From the NCBI GenBank assembly GCA_030704615.1, contig CM060731.1, positions 56,154,756-56,214,755 on the forward strand: 60,000 nucleotides of DNA, in the 5' to 3' direction. Below the pieces are notes generated by a model. It was not told where the DNA came from. It searched no databases and saw nothing but the letters and a program-made list of their open reading frames with translations. A program made the position numbers and the translations under genes. Position 1 is the stretch's first letter. Each line of letters opens with the position of its first letter. The stretch is from Takakia lepidozioides (Eukaryota > Streptophyta > Takakiopsida > Takakiales > Takakiaceae). This document shows positions 10,258 to 21,400 of the stretch, in pieces.

Positions 10258-11562
10258 TCGTATTCCGGGTTCTCCTCTGCATCAATGTCCACTGTGTCTT
10301 CCTCGGACTCCGACGAATCCGAGGAGACTTCCGCTCTGTCGGGAGCCTTCACATTCCGTTGCAGCCCTTCCAGATGGGATCCCCACACGGATGAATCCTC
10401 CTCGTAGGCAAAGAGGTGCCGGTCGGAAAACCGCCCAGCCCACATTGAGGCACCTGTTACAATGCCATCCACACATTACCACATGGCGCTTCAGATGTTG
10501 CGAACTACATCCTAACGAGAATTTGCAGAACAGCAGAGATCAAGATTCTGCATACCTGTCCCACAGATGAGGTCGAGCACTGTGCCCTCCACGTCTGTGC
10601 ATGTCTCCATAATTGTCTGAATGAAGGCAGGGCTCCGAGTCCGTGAGTACCGCAGGGGTTCCGTTGAAGTGAGGCTATGAGGGAGAAGTTCCTTGGGAAC
10701 GTTGTTGAACAGAACGTCGTAATCGAGTGGGTCGCAGTTCGGGTCAACCTTTCCTCCCTCCTTCCGGAAAGCAAAGGTGGAGTTTTCCTTCACAAAGCAG
10801 TATGCATCGAACTGCTTCGTCTGCATACACAGGGGGAAAACGATTAGAAACCGAATGCGGCACCGCATTTGAAAGCACCCAAGCAAATGAATGGACGAGT
10901 GCCAGTGTCGTAATCACCTTCTTCCCTTCCGACCGAAGGCCCAGTGTGTTGATGCACGTCCACTTCTTTTTCAGAATCGGGACGGCGCTCTTGCGGGTCC
11001 ACTTCGCAATTCCTGTCTGAGTGTTTTTTCCTCTGCTCGCCAGGACAACCACACAGCCTCTGTCGTCCAACACCATGCGGGCAAGCCCGAATCCTTTCTT
11101 CCAAAAGTCCTCCGAGTACCTGTTCCAAGATGGCAAAGCTTGCAGTCCTTCCACAGGCTCTCCGTCCGGAATATCCAAGATGATCATATCGCAAGACCAC
11201 TCGGTGGCATTTCCGCCCCTCCTACAATCCTTGTCTGCACACACCCTCTCAAAGAACGAGACCATATTCTGAAATCCTGGGGTGTCGGAAGGCTCTTCGG
11301 CAGTCGCCTTCTTCAGTGCTCTGCCCTTCAGACCCATGGTCTTCATGTATGCCAACTTGGCTGCCCGTCCATCCAAAGCCGCCAAGAAACTCTCATTTAC
11401 ACACTGGACTACTGTTTCGGGAGCCACTTTCGGCCTCTTCATTTCCACCGGCTCGAAAGGGTGCCCCCCTGGGGGGTTGAAGAGTGCCTTCTTTGCCGAG
11501 CCAGTTCTCGTGCCTCTCGTGACAACGGTGGGCACAGGGGAGGCAGCCTGCGTTTGGGGGGT
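10254..11562 (-). CDS. N4/N6-type methyltransferase-like core, three exons
   Basis: Exon frames 11535-10918, 10820-10556 and 10453-10254 join at consensus introns (10821-10917, phase 0; 10454-10555, phase 1). The second junction creates VLDLICGTG-ASMWAGRFSDR and then HLFAYEED, a full SAM-binding motif I followed by the conserved Gly-Arg and Glu-Asp of class-beta DNA methylases. Upstream, DMIILDIPDGEPVEG occupies the place of catalytic motif IV. The order IV before I is the permuted order of N4/N6 amino-methylases. The usual D/N/S-P-P-Y/F/W is replaced by D-I-P-D, so catalysis is doubtful or the substrate is unusual. The intron at 10821-10917 carries one of the AAATGCGG palindromes. The family name is unknown to me. 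Confidence 0.6.
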
Positions 11563-12395
11563 GGGCTGGTTGCAAAGTCTCCATCGGAGTCCTCTTCCTC
11601 ACCCTCTTCCTGAACAGGCTGTTTCTGCTTCTTCGTTTTGGCGGGTGTCACAACAGCTGCTCCTTGCTGGCGAGTCCTCTTCTTCGACCCCTTCTGTTGG
11701 GCCTGCACAGCTGCATCCACCGTCTTTTGTGCCATCTCAGCTGCCTTTCTGGATTCTTCCAGAGCAGCAGATTCCTTTGCCGACTTTGGCCCAGCAGGGA
11801 CACGTCTTTCCTTTCTCTTCTCTTCTGCCAAGGCGTGCAGATCTTTCTCAGACTCGTCAACAATACCGCCAGACATGTCCAGGTACCACGGGCATCCAAC
11901 GAGATGCGCGGGATGCCATTGTTTCTGCATCTCGGGTGTGTAGACACAGCTTGGGCCCGCCACGGTCCAAGCCATGAAGAACGGGGGCTCTTGAGCCAGG
12001 GCCCCCTGTCTGAAGGAGCACGTATTTCATATACCTGCAAGGCAGTCAGCATGCGTGAGCAAAAGTTGAGACCAACCTACTGGCAGAGTGCCACCGAAAA
12101 CATAAAATGCGAATGCGGTGCCGCATTTCCGAGACAAACCTCGTAACCACGCTTCGCATACAAGGGCAGCTGTGCTTCACCTGTAAACAATTCGCATTGC
12201 AGCTTTCCCCGCTCCCTCCTGATGTGTAAACTCCACGCTCCTTCTTGCTGTCTGTAGCTCTCTGGCGAAAAGGTTGTCCTTGTACGCACATCTGAAACGT
12301 GTCACGTAGTCTTCCAATGTCTGTGTTCCATCCCATTTGACGTACAAGCCGAACGAATTTGTGTGCATTACGACTTGCTCCTTCGCATTCGACAT
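11439..12395 (-). CDS. Middle exons of the methyltransferase-like gene, charged coiled-coil region
   Basis: The exon 12395-12181 encodes SFGLYVKWDGTQTLEDYVTR and ends at TACAG|GTGAAG. An intron to an acceptor near 12009 (CTCCTTCAG) holds a palindrome at 12111. The next exon encodes FFMAWTVAGPSCVYTPEMQK, QWHPAHLVGCPWYLD, then a Lys/Glu/Ala-rich helix (KDLHALAEEKRKERR, EMAQKTVDAAVQAQQKGSKK) and a basic and acidic patch likely to be nuclear. The WHPAHLVGCPWYLD block with Cys and His could be a metal site. Near 11565 the frame must shift by one base, at a run of six C, to enter the methyltransferase core. Confidence 0.5.
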
Positions 12396-12441
12396 TACCT
12401 GCCATTCCCAAATGCATTGTCACGTAGCAGTTCAGGGAATT

Positions 12442-13500
12442 TCATGTCAGAAAAGCAAATCTGGGGAAGTACCTTGAATTACCTGGAACCACCAAGCATA
12501 CGGTTGAGCCACACATCCACTGCAGGGTCGGAAACTTCGAGTGGAAAAGACCACATTGTCCTTTATGCTCTCGGATGCATTCCAGATCGACAGCCACCGT
12601 GTCTGCCATTTCCGATCCAATGTCAGTGGCTGGAAGAGAGTGGCTATTGCTAGGAAGGAAATTCAGTGCATTGAAAACCTCACCTTCTCTTTCGCCTCCA
12701 CACATGCCGTTGAGAGGTGATGCAGTTTCTCCAATTGCATGGTCGGCTGCATGGCCCGAGAATAGTGTTTTGCAATCTCGGGGATGAAGTCCTTTCCAAG
12801 TGCCGGATCTGCAATTGCCACCAGCTTCACAAGCTTTGACTTGTATTTGGTTCTGGACTTGACACCGGCTTCCTTCAAGTGCTCAGTCAATGACTGCAAC
12901 GTTTTCACCTGCCCCCTCACTTTCCATGAAGAAGCGTTTGGCATGGGCCAAATCCAGCTTGATGTTTGACTGCCAACAAAAACATGCAGAAGCGTTACAT
13001 TCGATTCATGTGGAAAACATTACTGGAAATTGGGGAAGGATGAGCAGAGGAATTGGAGCACGACTTACTTCGTATATCACCTCCACCATTCCATCCATAG
13101 TGAGACGATACCATGTCCCGGTCTGTTTTTGCAACGGCTTTCTGAATGAGCTCAGGCTCCAGCATTTCCGCAAAACATCTGCGGATCAGTAAGACCAGTT
13201 TTCCTCACCCTGTACAGCATATGTGCCATGTGGGTATGCACGTACGCATTCCTCAGTGACCCTGCAAGGCACACTCTCCAGTTCAGTACACGGAAGCACG
13301 GAATCAAACCAGAATGGAAACCGAAATGCGGCACCGCATTTCGAATGTGCTAGGGAGGTATGAGTATCTTACGAGTTCAGGTCCGCCATGGCATTCTTGA
13401 GCAGGGAGGAGTTTGCCGCCTTCACCTTGAGGATGACACACTCTCCACCATGTAATGCCAGCCAATGTGCTTGGCATGGTTCTGCTTGATGTACTCCCAA
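12442..13500 (-). CDS. N-terminal exons of the methyltransferase-like gene, cut by the gap
   Basis: Small exons splice in phase: one ending KAANSSLLKNAMADLNS at 13373 (donor GTAAGA), then VTEECVRAYPHGTYAVQ, TGTWYRLTMDGMVEVIYE and SNIKLDLAHAKRFFMES. A longer one follows with ALGKDFIPEIAKHYSRAMQP and LEKLHHLSTACVEAKEK, then RKWQTRWLSIWNASESIKDN, ending at TTCCAG|GTAATT. The join near 12915 is unsettled: it needs either an intron of about 100 bases or a one-base correction at a run of five G. A palindrome lies in the intron at 13322-13343. The gene start is lost in the N gap. I recognise no domain in this part. Confidence 0.5.
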
Positions 13501-14000
13501 NNNNNNNNNNNNNNNNNNNNNNNNNNNNNNNNNNNNNNNNNNNNNNNNNNNNNNNNNNNNNNNNNNNNNNNNNNNNNNNNNNNNNNNNNNNNNNNNNNNN
13601 NNNNNNNNNNNNNNNNNNNNNNNNNNNNNNNNNNNNNNNNNNNNNNNNNNNNNNNNNNNNNNNNNNNNNNNNNNNNNNNNNNNNNNNNNNNNNNNNNNNN
13701 NNNNNNNNNNNNNNNNNNNNNNNNNNNNNNNNNNNNNNNNNNNNNNNNNNNNNNNNNNNNNNNNNNNNNNNNNNNNNNNNNNNNNNNNNNNNNNNNNNNN
13801 NNNNNNNNNNNNNNNNNNNNNNNNNNNNNNNNNNNNNNNNNNNNNNNNNNNNNNNNNNNNNNNNNNNNNNNNNNNNNNNNNNNNNNNNNNNNNNNNNNNN
13901 NNNNNNNNNNNNNNNNNNNNNNNNNNNNNNNNNNNNNNNNNNNNNNNNNNNNNNNNNNNNNNNNNNNNNNNNNNNNNNNNNNNNNNNNNNNNNNNNNNNN
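13501..14000. other. Assembly gap, exactly 500 N
   Basis: The round size suggests a scaffolding gap rather than a measured distance. It truncates the methyltransferase-like gene on its left and a repeat array on its right. Adjacency of the two contigs is inferred by the assembler only. Confidence 0.98.
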
Positions 14001-14745
14001 GGAGGAGGGGTGCACCGGCTCGGTCTCATGATTTTTGGACATACGGGTGGGAGATGTCGAAATTTCAAGTGCTTTGGGTTGCTGTAAATTCGGTGAAAAT
14101 AGCAAAGTGGGCTTTCCTGGAGCAATGATTGGCCCTTCATGTGGGAGATTTGGAATTTCAAGTACTTTTGGTTGTTGAAAATTCACAAAAAATAGCAAAG
14201 TGGATATATCAATATATGAAGCCTCGATAGGGGAGATTGCAAAAATAGCAAAGTGAGCTTTGTTGGAACTATGGAATTTCAGTTTTGGTCGCTGGAAATT
14301 TGTGAAAAATAGCAAAGTGGGCTTTGCTGGGATAATGATTGGATATATTGCTACTCAATAAATTCACGGAAAACAATAAACTGATTTTTTCTGTCGAATT
14401 TCAAGTACTTTTGGTCGCTGGAAATTCGTGAAAAATAGCAAAGTGGGCTTTTCTGGGCCAACGGCATAGGCTACCCCAGTCAATATATGAAGCGAGACGT
14501 TTGTTTTGTTTTGTTTTGTCACGTCGAGATGTCCCAAACCGCGGGGCCCAAGCCCTGGTGCTTGGTGCGGTTGGAAAGCCCTTGATGAGGAGGGGTGCAC
14601 GGGCTTGGTTTCAGAATTTTTGGACCTGCAGTGTGGGAGATGTGGAACTTCAAGTACTTTTGGTCGTTGGAAATTCCCGGAAAATAGCAAAGTGGGCTTT
14701 CTTGGGACATTGATTTGGAGCCTCGACAGGAGAGACATGGGGTAT
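14001..14745. repeat. Irregular repeat array with the GCAAAGTGGGCTTT core
   Basis: Six copies of a unit containing AATTTCAAGTACTTTTGGTC, a GGAAATTC box and AAAATAGCAAAGTGGGCTTT lie near 14090, 14190, 14230, 14300, 14425 and 14675, with uneven spacing. A larger block (GGAGGGGTGCAC...GGTCTCA) occurs at both 14001 and 14588. Repeated minus-strand peptides result from this and are not evidence of a gene. Such an array next to the gap may explain why assembly stopped. Confidence 0.8.
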
Positions 14746-14829
14746 CAAGCGAGGAGGGAGGGCAGGTGCAGGCCTTAAATGCGGGCCACATAGGGCATGG
14801 GCCTACAGCAGGCCTTTAAGGTGTTTTCA

Positions 14830-15245
14830 CTTGCGTCTGATCGAGAGAACCGGTATATATAACCGCCAATTATCATTCAAGAAATAACCGGATTTATTCA
14901 AGGGGTGAAAAAAATCTGTTATTGATAACCGACAGGTTATTAGAATTTATAAAATTTCAAATAACCGTAACCGCATGTTATTAGAAAACAAATTAAGTAT
15001 ATAACCGGAACCGCAGGTTATCAATTTTTGTAAAGAACCGCCCAACCCTGGTACATACATATAACCGCCATTTTTATTTCCCTTAACCCTTATCCGGTTC
15101 TCTGTCCAGTTATTTATTATCTTATAACCTGCGGTTATCGATGTAGTTATTAGAAACCACATAACCACAGGTTATCAATATCATATTTTTTCAAAAATTT
15201 GCCGGTTCCGTTTATCAATATAGTGATAACCGGGTTGATAACCTG
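14830..15245. repeat. Clustered TAACCG / CGGTTA motifs
   Basis: More than fifteen copies of ATAACCG, ACCGCAGGTTAT or their reverse complements lie in 400 bases of AT-rich sequence. Dense short motifs in both orientations resemble subterminal transposase-binding repeats of hAT-type elements, and a hAT-like end follows directly at 15254. No coding frame is seen. Confidence 0.6.
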
Positions 15246-15253
15246 GTTTTAAT

Positions 15254-15984
15254 CAGTGTTGGTCTGGTATCTTGAATTGGAAATACCAGAAGGTGGTATG
15301 AAGTGCTGAATTTTTTTAAGGCAGGTAGGTTTTCCAATAATGTAGCCCCTGCTTTTTTCAAGTATGAATCTGGTATGCATAGAGTGGTTTAAAAAAAAAA
15401 ACAATCTGGATATGAGCAATGGTATTTGAATGTCAATAACCTAGAAACATGAACTCGGATATGGTATTAAGAAAATAATAAAATAAAAATGGTACTAGTA
15501 TTCAAATTCAAATTCAATATTGAAATGGCCATTTGAACCGTTCAAATGGCCATTTCAATATTGGGCCATCTGAACTATTCAAATGGCCATTTGAATATTC
15601 AAGAATACCAACCCCCACACAATTATACACTGAATCAGAATTGCTGCATCCATAGTGTCACGCAAATGAAGATCAAAGTGTCATTGTCATAATCAAATAG
15701 CTAGTATATGCCCCTAGCCCTAAATCTCTTCTCTACATTACAAAGTACCCTAGTGCATATTAACATGATACCCGAACATACCTGCAGCGACGAGTCGAGC
15801 TCTGGTAGGGGGTGGGGAAATGAGAACCCTAACTACCGCCTGTTAGGGTTTGGGGGGGCCGCCATAGAACTCGAGAACCTTCTGGTAGGGTACTACAAAT
15901 GTTTACGGGAACATAGAACAGTAGGTTAGGTTAGGAGAGACCCGGGTTGATACCCGGCGAAACCCAGATACCAGACCAACACTG
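15254..15984. mobile_element. hAT-like non-autonomous element with perfect 18-bp inverted ends
   Basis: The left end CAGTGTTGGTCTGGTATC and the right end GATACCAGACCAACACTG are exact reverse complements. CAGTG-type ends are typical of hAT transposons. The 8 bases outside are GTTTTAAT on the left and GTTTTCCA on the right, a partial match to an 8-bp target duplication. The inside has no long protein frame, so the element depends on an outside transposase. Confidence 0.7.
15515..15563. repeat. 49-bp palindrome inside the hAT-like element
   Basis: Two 24-base arms (CAATATTGAAATGGCC... and its exact reverse complement) surround a single central base. The same ATGGCCAT words recur to 15600 and again in the inverted partial copy at 16150-16250. 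Confidence 0.9.
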
Positions 15985-16149
15985 GTTTTCCATGAAATCC
16001 AAATAACTGCCCAACACTGGTTTTCCTGAAATCCTAATAACCGCCCAACACTTATATAGACTCTATAACAATTAGGCAATTATATCAAATAACAAGTTGA
16101 AATTTCATAACGTAACAATTAGAATTCAGATGCAAGATAAGATTTAGAG

Positions 16150-16484
16150 AGAGGGCAGAAAATATTTCAATATTCAAATGGGTCATTTGAACTTCTCAAA
16201 TGGCCATTTCAATATTGAATTTGAATTTTGAATACTAGTACCATTTTTATATTATTATTATTTTATTGAAACCATATCCGAGTTCATATTTCCATATTAT
16301 TGACATTCAGATACCATTGTTCATATCCGGATTGATTTTTAAAAAAAAAACCACCTATGCATACCAGATTCGTACTTGAAATTCAGGGGCTGCATTATTG
16401 AAAAACCTACCCGCCTTAAAAAAAATAGCACTGCATACCAGGACCCTTCTGGTATTTCCAATTCAAGAGACCAAACCAACATTG
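16150..16484. repeat. Inverted partial copy of the left half of the 15254 element
   Basis: Sequence from 16150 to 16484 is the reverse complement of about 15254-15600 with roughly 10 percent differences. It includes the poly-A block, the TGGTATTTCCAATTC stretch and a divergent end ACCAAACCAACATTG. Together with 15254-15984 it forms a large foldback. It may be a second element inserted in opposite orientation. Confidence 0.8.
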
Positions 16485-16834
16485 GTGTTGTGAGTGTGTC
16501 ACCAACTTTAGGGGCTGTTATTCATGGAGGTGATTTGTTAGTGGCCAGAATGGATAACTCCTTATCTCATCCAACTAGTTTAGAGGTGTATATTGAATGT
16601 AACAATTACAAAGGTGTTTTAACAAAGAGGAGAGTAGGTATTCAATAACAAATAACAAGTAACACTCTTTTTGTCATTCTTAGCATATATTTTTTACAGA
16701 GTAAGAAAATCATAACATTTATGATGATATAAGAAAAAAACAGGTAACATTTATCCAGGGTCGACTGTATTTCAATATTTATATTCTTCTATGTATTATT
16801 CAATTCATTGAGTAGTGTTGAGCTTCATTGCAAT

Positions 16835-17121
16835 CAGTGTTTTTCTTTCTGGCAAAAAATCGCCCAATTTCGACCTGGAAACTTGGTCAGCTGCTTGTAC
16901 AAAAGAATTATGGGGGGTAAAATCCGAGATTTTCGCCAAAAAGCAACAGGAGATAAATTTCAGGAGCCTAATCTTGCCGACATGGACCAATGATTACATG
17001 ACACCTGGAATATAGCCATTTTTCAAGCTTTGTCACCTCGATATTCTCGCCACATGGGCACTGGGTGAAATTCACAGGTGGCCCCCCCAGCGATTTTGGA
17101 AATATGAAAAAAAAAACACTG
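16835..17121. mobile_element. hAT-type MITE, 287 bp, with perfect 8-bp target duplication
   Basis: The ends CAGTGTTTTT and AAAAACACTG are inverted repeats, and ATTGCAAT stands immediately outside both (16827-16834 and 17122-17129). This fits hAT transposition exactly. There is no coding capacity. The exact target duplication suggests a fairly recent insertion. Confidence 0.88.
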
Positions 17122-17529
17122 ATTGCAATGGAATCTTCGTCCAAACTCCCGCCACAACCATTTCCCTATGTCCTGGCAGTTTAGACCGGTGTTTTGTGTC
17201 TAATGGTACCCTCACGTCCTGAGTTTTAAGCCTCGTGCCCAGTTTTGACCAAACTTAGGGTTCTCATGCCGAGTTTGGAACCCTTTACAGATAACTCTAT
17301 TGGCTGGGGTATTAAAATACTTTCCTACCCAAAAAAACAAGCCTGGTAGGTTCCCAATCTAGGTATTGGAACTCTTCACACCAGCCAGGTCGGTTTTTCG
17401 TACAAGTGTTGATACCGTGGGTTGATAAGAGTGTTGGACCGATATACAAGGTAAGGAATACAGGTAGGAGTATGTGTATTGAAGAACATACCAGTCGGGT
17501 ATGGATGAACCATGAACCAGCAGGTAGAT

Positions 17530-17770
17530 GGTCAACTAAAGGCAGCAGCTGGCGCGGTTGATAAAATCAGGCACCTCAACCATGACCACAGCTTCTGAAA
17601 GTGGATCAAGAGAGGGAGTCCACAATGCCTCTTCTGGCACTTCTGGGCATGTGAAGATACTTTGTGCGGCAGACAGCCTGACAGAGGCTCTACAGACTCT
17701 AAACCAAGGAGGCATTTCAGCAGATTCAGATATGTATATCTGTCCAGAGGAACCCTTTCATAGCAGACCA
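17530..17770 (+). pseudogene. PPR gene N-terminal fragment, copy 1
   Basis: The frame encodes SGTSTMTTASESGSREGVHN, ASSGTSGHVKILCAADSLTE and ALQTLNQGGISADSDMYI, the same protein as the fragments near 39.4 kb and 39.9 kb. SLTEALQTLNQGGISADSDTY is the kind of leader found just before the first PPR motif of plant PLS-class proteins. After DMYI the similarity to the other copies is lost, so this is a broken copy. Confidence 0.7.
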
Positions 17771-18469
17771 ACAGGAGGTCAACCATCGTCATGACAAGTG
17801 TTGGAGGATTGAATGGATTCATGAGCTTGCAAAATGTTTGATTCCTCTGTGATGAATTCTCCAACCCAATTCCAAGGTCTCATTGCAATGTATCCTCCAT
17901 GTGATGACCCACTAGAGCAGACCCTCGGGTTACAAGGCTGCATATAACAACACGATCAGACATTCAAACATTTGGGTGTGAAACAAATCTTTGCTCCGTG
18001 CATGTTTCTGATTCCACGGATGCTATTTGTTAGCTCATTACCTGAAGCTTCGTAAGATGTAATACCCCCTTCAAGAATTTGGAGTTAGGAAGATGCAGCC
18101 TCCAACACTTAAGCTTTAAGCCCTCTCTGGCACCCTTGATCAATGAAGGACTCAGGTGCAAATACAGGCTTGGGTGTACGGAACGCATACTCAAGTTCAA
18201 CTCTCTAATGTTTTGGATATTCATTTGGGACTCGAGGCTTCAACTTGCAGCACACTGATTAATGCGCACTAATGAGACGCAGCACGACCAAAAAAATGCT
18301 CAATTTTGAGAACTCCGTTCCTGGGAGGGCCAGCCCCTGTCACCTTGGGCCTCTTCGCTCGTTTGGACTTCACTGGAGATGCGCAAATGACCGCTGCACT
18401 CCCCTGCATCCAACAAGACCCACCCGTTTCAGCCAACATCTCTTCTAAAGTCTTATCACTTACAGCAGA

Positions 18470-21400
18470 AGTTCAGTGAAAGGTGGGAGTAGACTTCTCG
18501 TTTCATAACGAGGGTATGTCTGAGCTTGCAGAGCGAAGGTCGATCCATTTCCTGTGAAGGAATATACAAATTTGAAGAGTACAACTTCGCAATCATGCCA
18601 AAATTCATATAATCCCCAGGTAAGGTAGCATATTTGAAAAGTTGTCATGAAACATTCTAGCTCACAACTCACCAGAGAGAGGCGGGGAGGTTTCAAGACA
18701 GTAATGCGACCACCCCGTCCATCAGCTCCAGACATAATGAAGCTACCTCTTACACTGTTTCCATTTGCCTCCCCCCTTTGTGCAGCTTTTCCAAAGCCCA
18801 TCAACCCTAAACCTGCTAACCCTAGTCCCCCAATCGAGTGCGTCGATCTGTCAATGCTTGTTGATGACTTAGATACAAGTGCGGTAGCAGCGTCCTCTTC
18901 CATTCCTGGGCCAGAAGGAATAACTGAGTGGCTCTGTTCCGCCTCTCCACCATCTGTTACAGACTGACAATGAGAACTGGCACCAGTTCCCATGGCTTGC
19001 ACTGACACTTGTAAATCACTGAAAAACAGAACTTCCACAACCTTGCAATGGCGTAAAGGACAAGCTCTTACATCGGTCTACACTGGGAAGGAGACAAAGA
19101 ATGACTCTAGTAAGGGCAGAGTTCAGAAATTGAGAAACAGAATTAGGCCATAGAAATTGGTTTGACAGGCACTTACTTTTGGAGGATGACCCTGATGCCA
19201 TCAACCCTGCTGTGAAATCTGCCTCTCGTCTCATAGGTAGTTTCAAGGTATCTTTAACGGTCCCACTCACCATTTCTTTCTCTTCCATAGGTGAGGAATA
19301 ATCTTCCATCCAGTCACGAGTCACTGGTTTTGTGAAGTGTTCCTCTATTTGCAAACTCCAGCCCTTCCTCACCTCTGCTGCTTCAGCTCTTAGGGGCAAA
19401 CCAGGTGGTCTTACAGTGAGGATAGAATCAAAACCTGTAGCCGTGGTCGCACCAGGGGGTGCTTCTTTCACTTCAGATGGTTGATTTTCTCTACTGATAG
19501 TTTCTTCAGGAGAAACACCCATACTAACGTGCCACTCCCCTTGATCCTCCCTAAATAGTTCCACCCTCCCTACTCCAGCTTGCTGTCCATGCTCCATAGA
19601 AATTTGGTCATGTTCACTAATATCTGGCCACTGTTGCAAGCCATTTTTTCCAGTGCCAAATGAGCAGCTAGAATTGATGCCAATTACCTGCCCACCCACT
19701 CCAGCAGCCATTGTCAGCATATGGTTTTGTTCATGAATTGCCTGGTAAAGCTTGCCTGCTACTGAATCTTTTCACTTGGAAGTGGACCAGTGCAATTGAC
19801 ATCTGTCACGAGTCATCAACACTGATGAAATTATCACCAAACATATCGACCTATCAACAGAGAAAAGGAATTGTCACTTGATAAATAGTGGTCACCTTAG
19901 ACCAATCTCCTGTCCGCAAGGCCGAGTCTGTTATTGCCCCTTTCTGCATGTTGATGATGCGGCTTCGAGAAAGGGTGCTGAAGCTGCCTGGCCCTTCATT
20001 TGCCAAGATTTTGTGTGTGTAGGAGGGACCCAATTCATTCTGGTGTCCCAAGGGTTTCCCCTGAGTTTCTTGATATGGGTGTGGGTTCTGCTTGCTCAGG
20101 GACCGCAAGTGAGCGTTCTCTTTATCCTCTGAAGCTTTTTCAAGCTCCTGCACCCTTGCCTGCTTACAACAAATACACAGCTGTTAAGAATTTGATATAG
20201 ACCAAAAGACCAATGGATCTGACTAGAGCTTTCTAAAAGTACAACATGTTGCAGAGCCAATCAAGTACCAGTCCAAGACCGTACTCAACAAAATCCCAAG
20301 GCCTTCACATGGCTTCAGTGAAGGCACCCCATAGACACAAACAGCAGATTGGCACTTCTATGGGCACTTTTGCTGCTGAAGTTGCCTTCACGACCAGAAA
20401 AGTTTGATTTTACACCTTTAACAATCATAGGAAATGTGGTTGGGGAAAAATGCTCACGATCCCTCCAACTCCAAGACTCTAAAGTGCTACTGCGGTGATT
20501 GAAATGTTCAATGAGGGAACAAAACCTTCAGTCGCCTCAGGTGCTCGGCAGCTTTTTCATACTTGCGAAGAGCCCGGCTCTCCCCCAAGCCAAGTTCATT
20601 GCATCGACCCATCAGCTCCTTGTAAGACCTAACACAGTGCCAAAAGTTAGTTCACATATCAGATATAGAACTTGAGCTTTAAAAGGGCAACACCACTTTG
20701 AAAAACTCCAAGAACAGAAAACCACAGCACATCCATTAGTGTTCCTGAAAAGACTCGCATCAAAGCCTGTTTTGCTTCAAACACCCATTTTCAGCTGAGG
20801 GAGATGGAACAATACTTGTTCCGAAGGAGAAGAGACTTGGTCAGTATGTCAACAATGTTGTTCTTGTGTGATCCATTTCCCACATTTGCCAACCTTAGAA
20901 CATCCTCTTCTCCCAAATCTGCATCAGCAGCCCTGCCATACCATGTAATGTTGACCGTAGTCACTTAACAGTGATATATATTGGCCTTTCGTCCAGTATT
21001 AAGAAATTTTTCTGATGGCTAAAAACCAGAGAGTGTAGGAGCCTAACCTCCTCAATGTTACATCTGAGAACCTTCAGTGCATGACAAAACGAATTCCAAC
21101 TCATACTGCTGCCAGGAGCTCACGTGAAAGATGAAACTGGGTAATGCCCAATAGAGCAATCGATAGAAAACAAACACCCTCAAATGGCTTGGTTACTTGT
21201 TCAAGCTACATAGCAAGGACTACGTACAGCTTGTGAGCTGCAAGGTCACTGGACATGGCATTATTGCTCTCTAGCAACTTGCAGCGTTCGGCAGAGCAAC
21301 GCTTCAGCTCCTACACACCCTTTCACAGACTCAGTCCCATGCTCACCTCCAAAAAGAAAACATGAAAGAGGAAATTGTCTCAAAAAACATCTAGTTAAGG

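Larger units (their letters stand above)
8272..13343. repeat. Dispersed copies of the same palindrome over 5 kb
   Basis: Besides the tandem array, copies lie near 8272, 8961, 9014, 9078, 9140, 9191, 9252, 9389, 9473, 10853, 12111 and 13322. The flanking sequence differs between copies, so these are separate short insertions or maintained sites rather than one long repeat. All centres are CG, CA, TG or (9078) TA. The copies at 10853, 12111 and 13322 fall in introns of the methyltransferase-like gene. Outer arms co-vary in some copies: the copy at 13322 has CG...CG outside AAATG...CATTT, and the copy at 9473 extends symmetrically with TTTT...AAAA. Confidence 0.9.

Noticed and set aside
11975-12180. 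Frameshift at the C5 run near 11983
   Set aside because: Using the acceptor CTCCTTCAG near 12009 keeps phase into FFMAWTVAG, so it is explained by splicing.
13105-13260. Frameshift in the methylase-like gene near 13115
   Set aside because: An intron ending at GCAAAAACAG joins YAVQ to TGTWYRLTMDG in phase, so no frameshift is needed.
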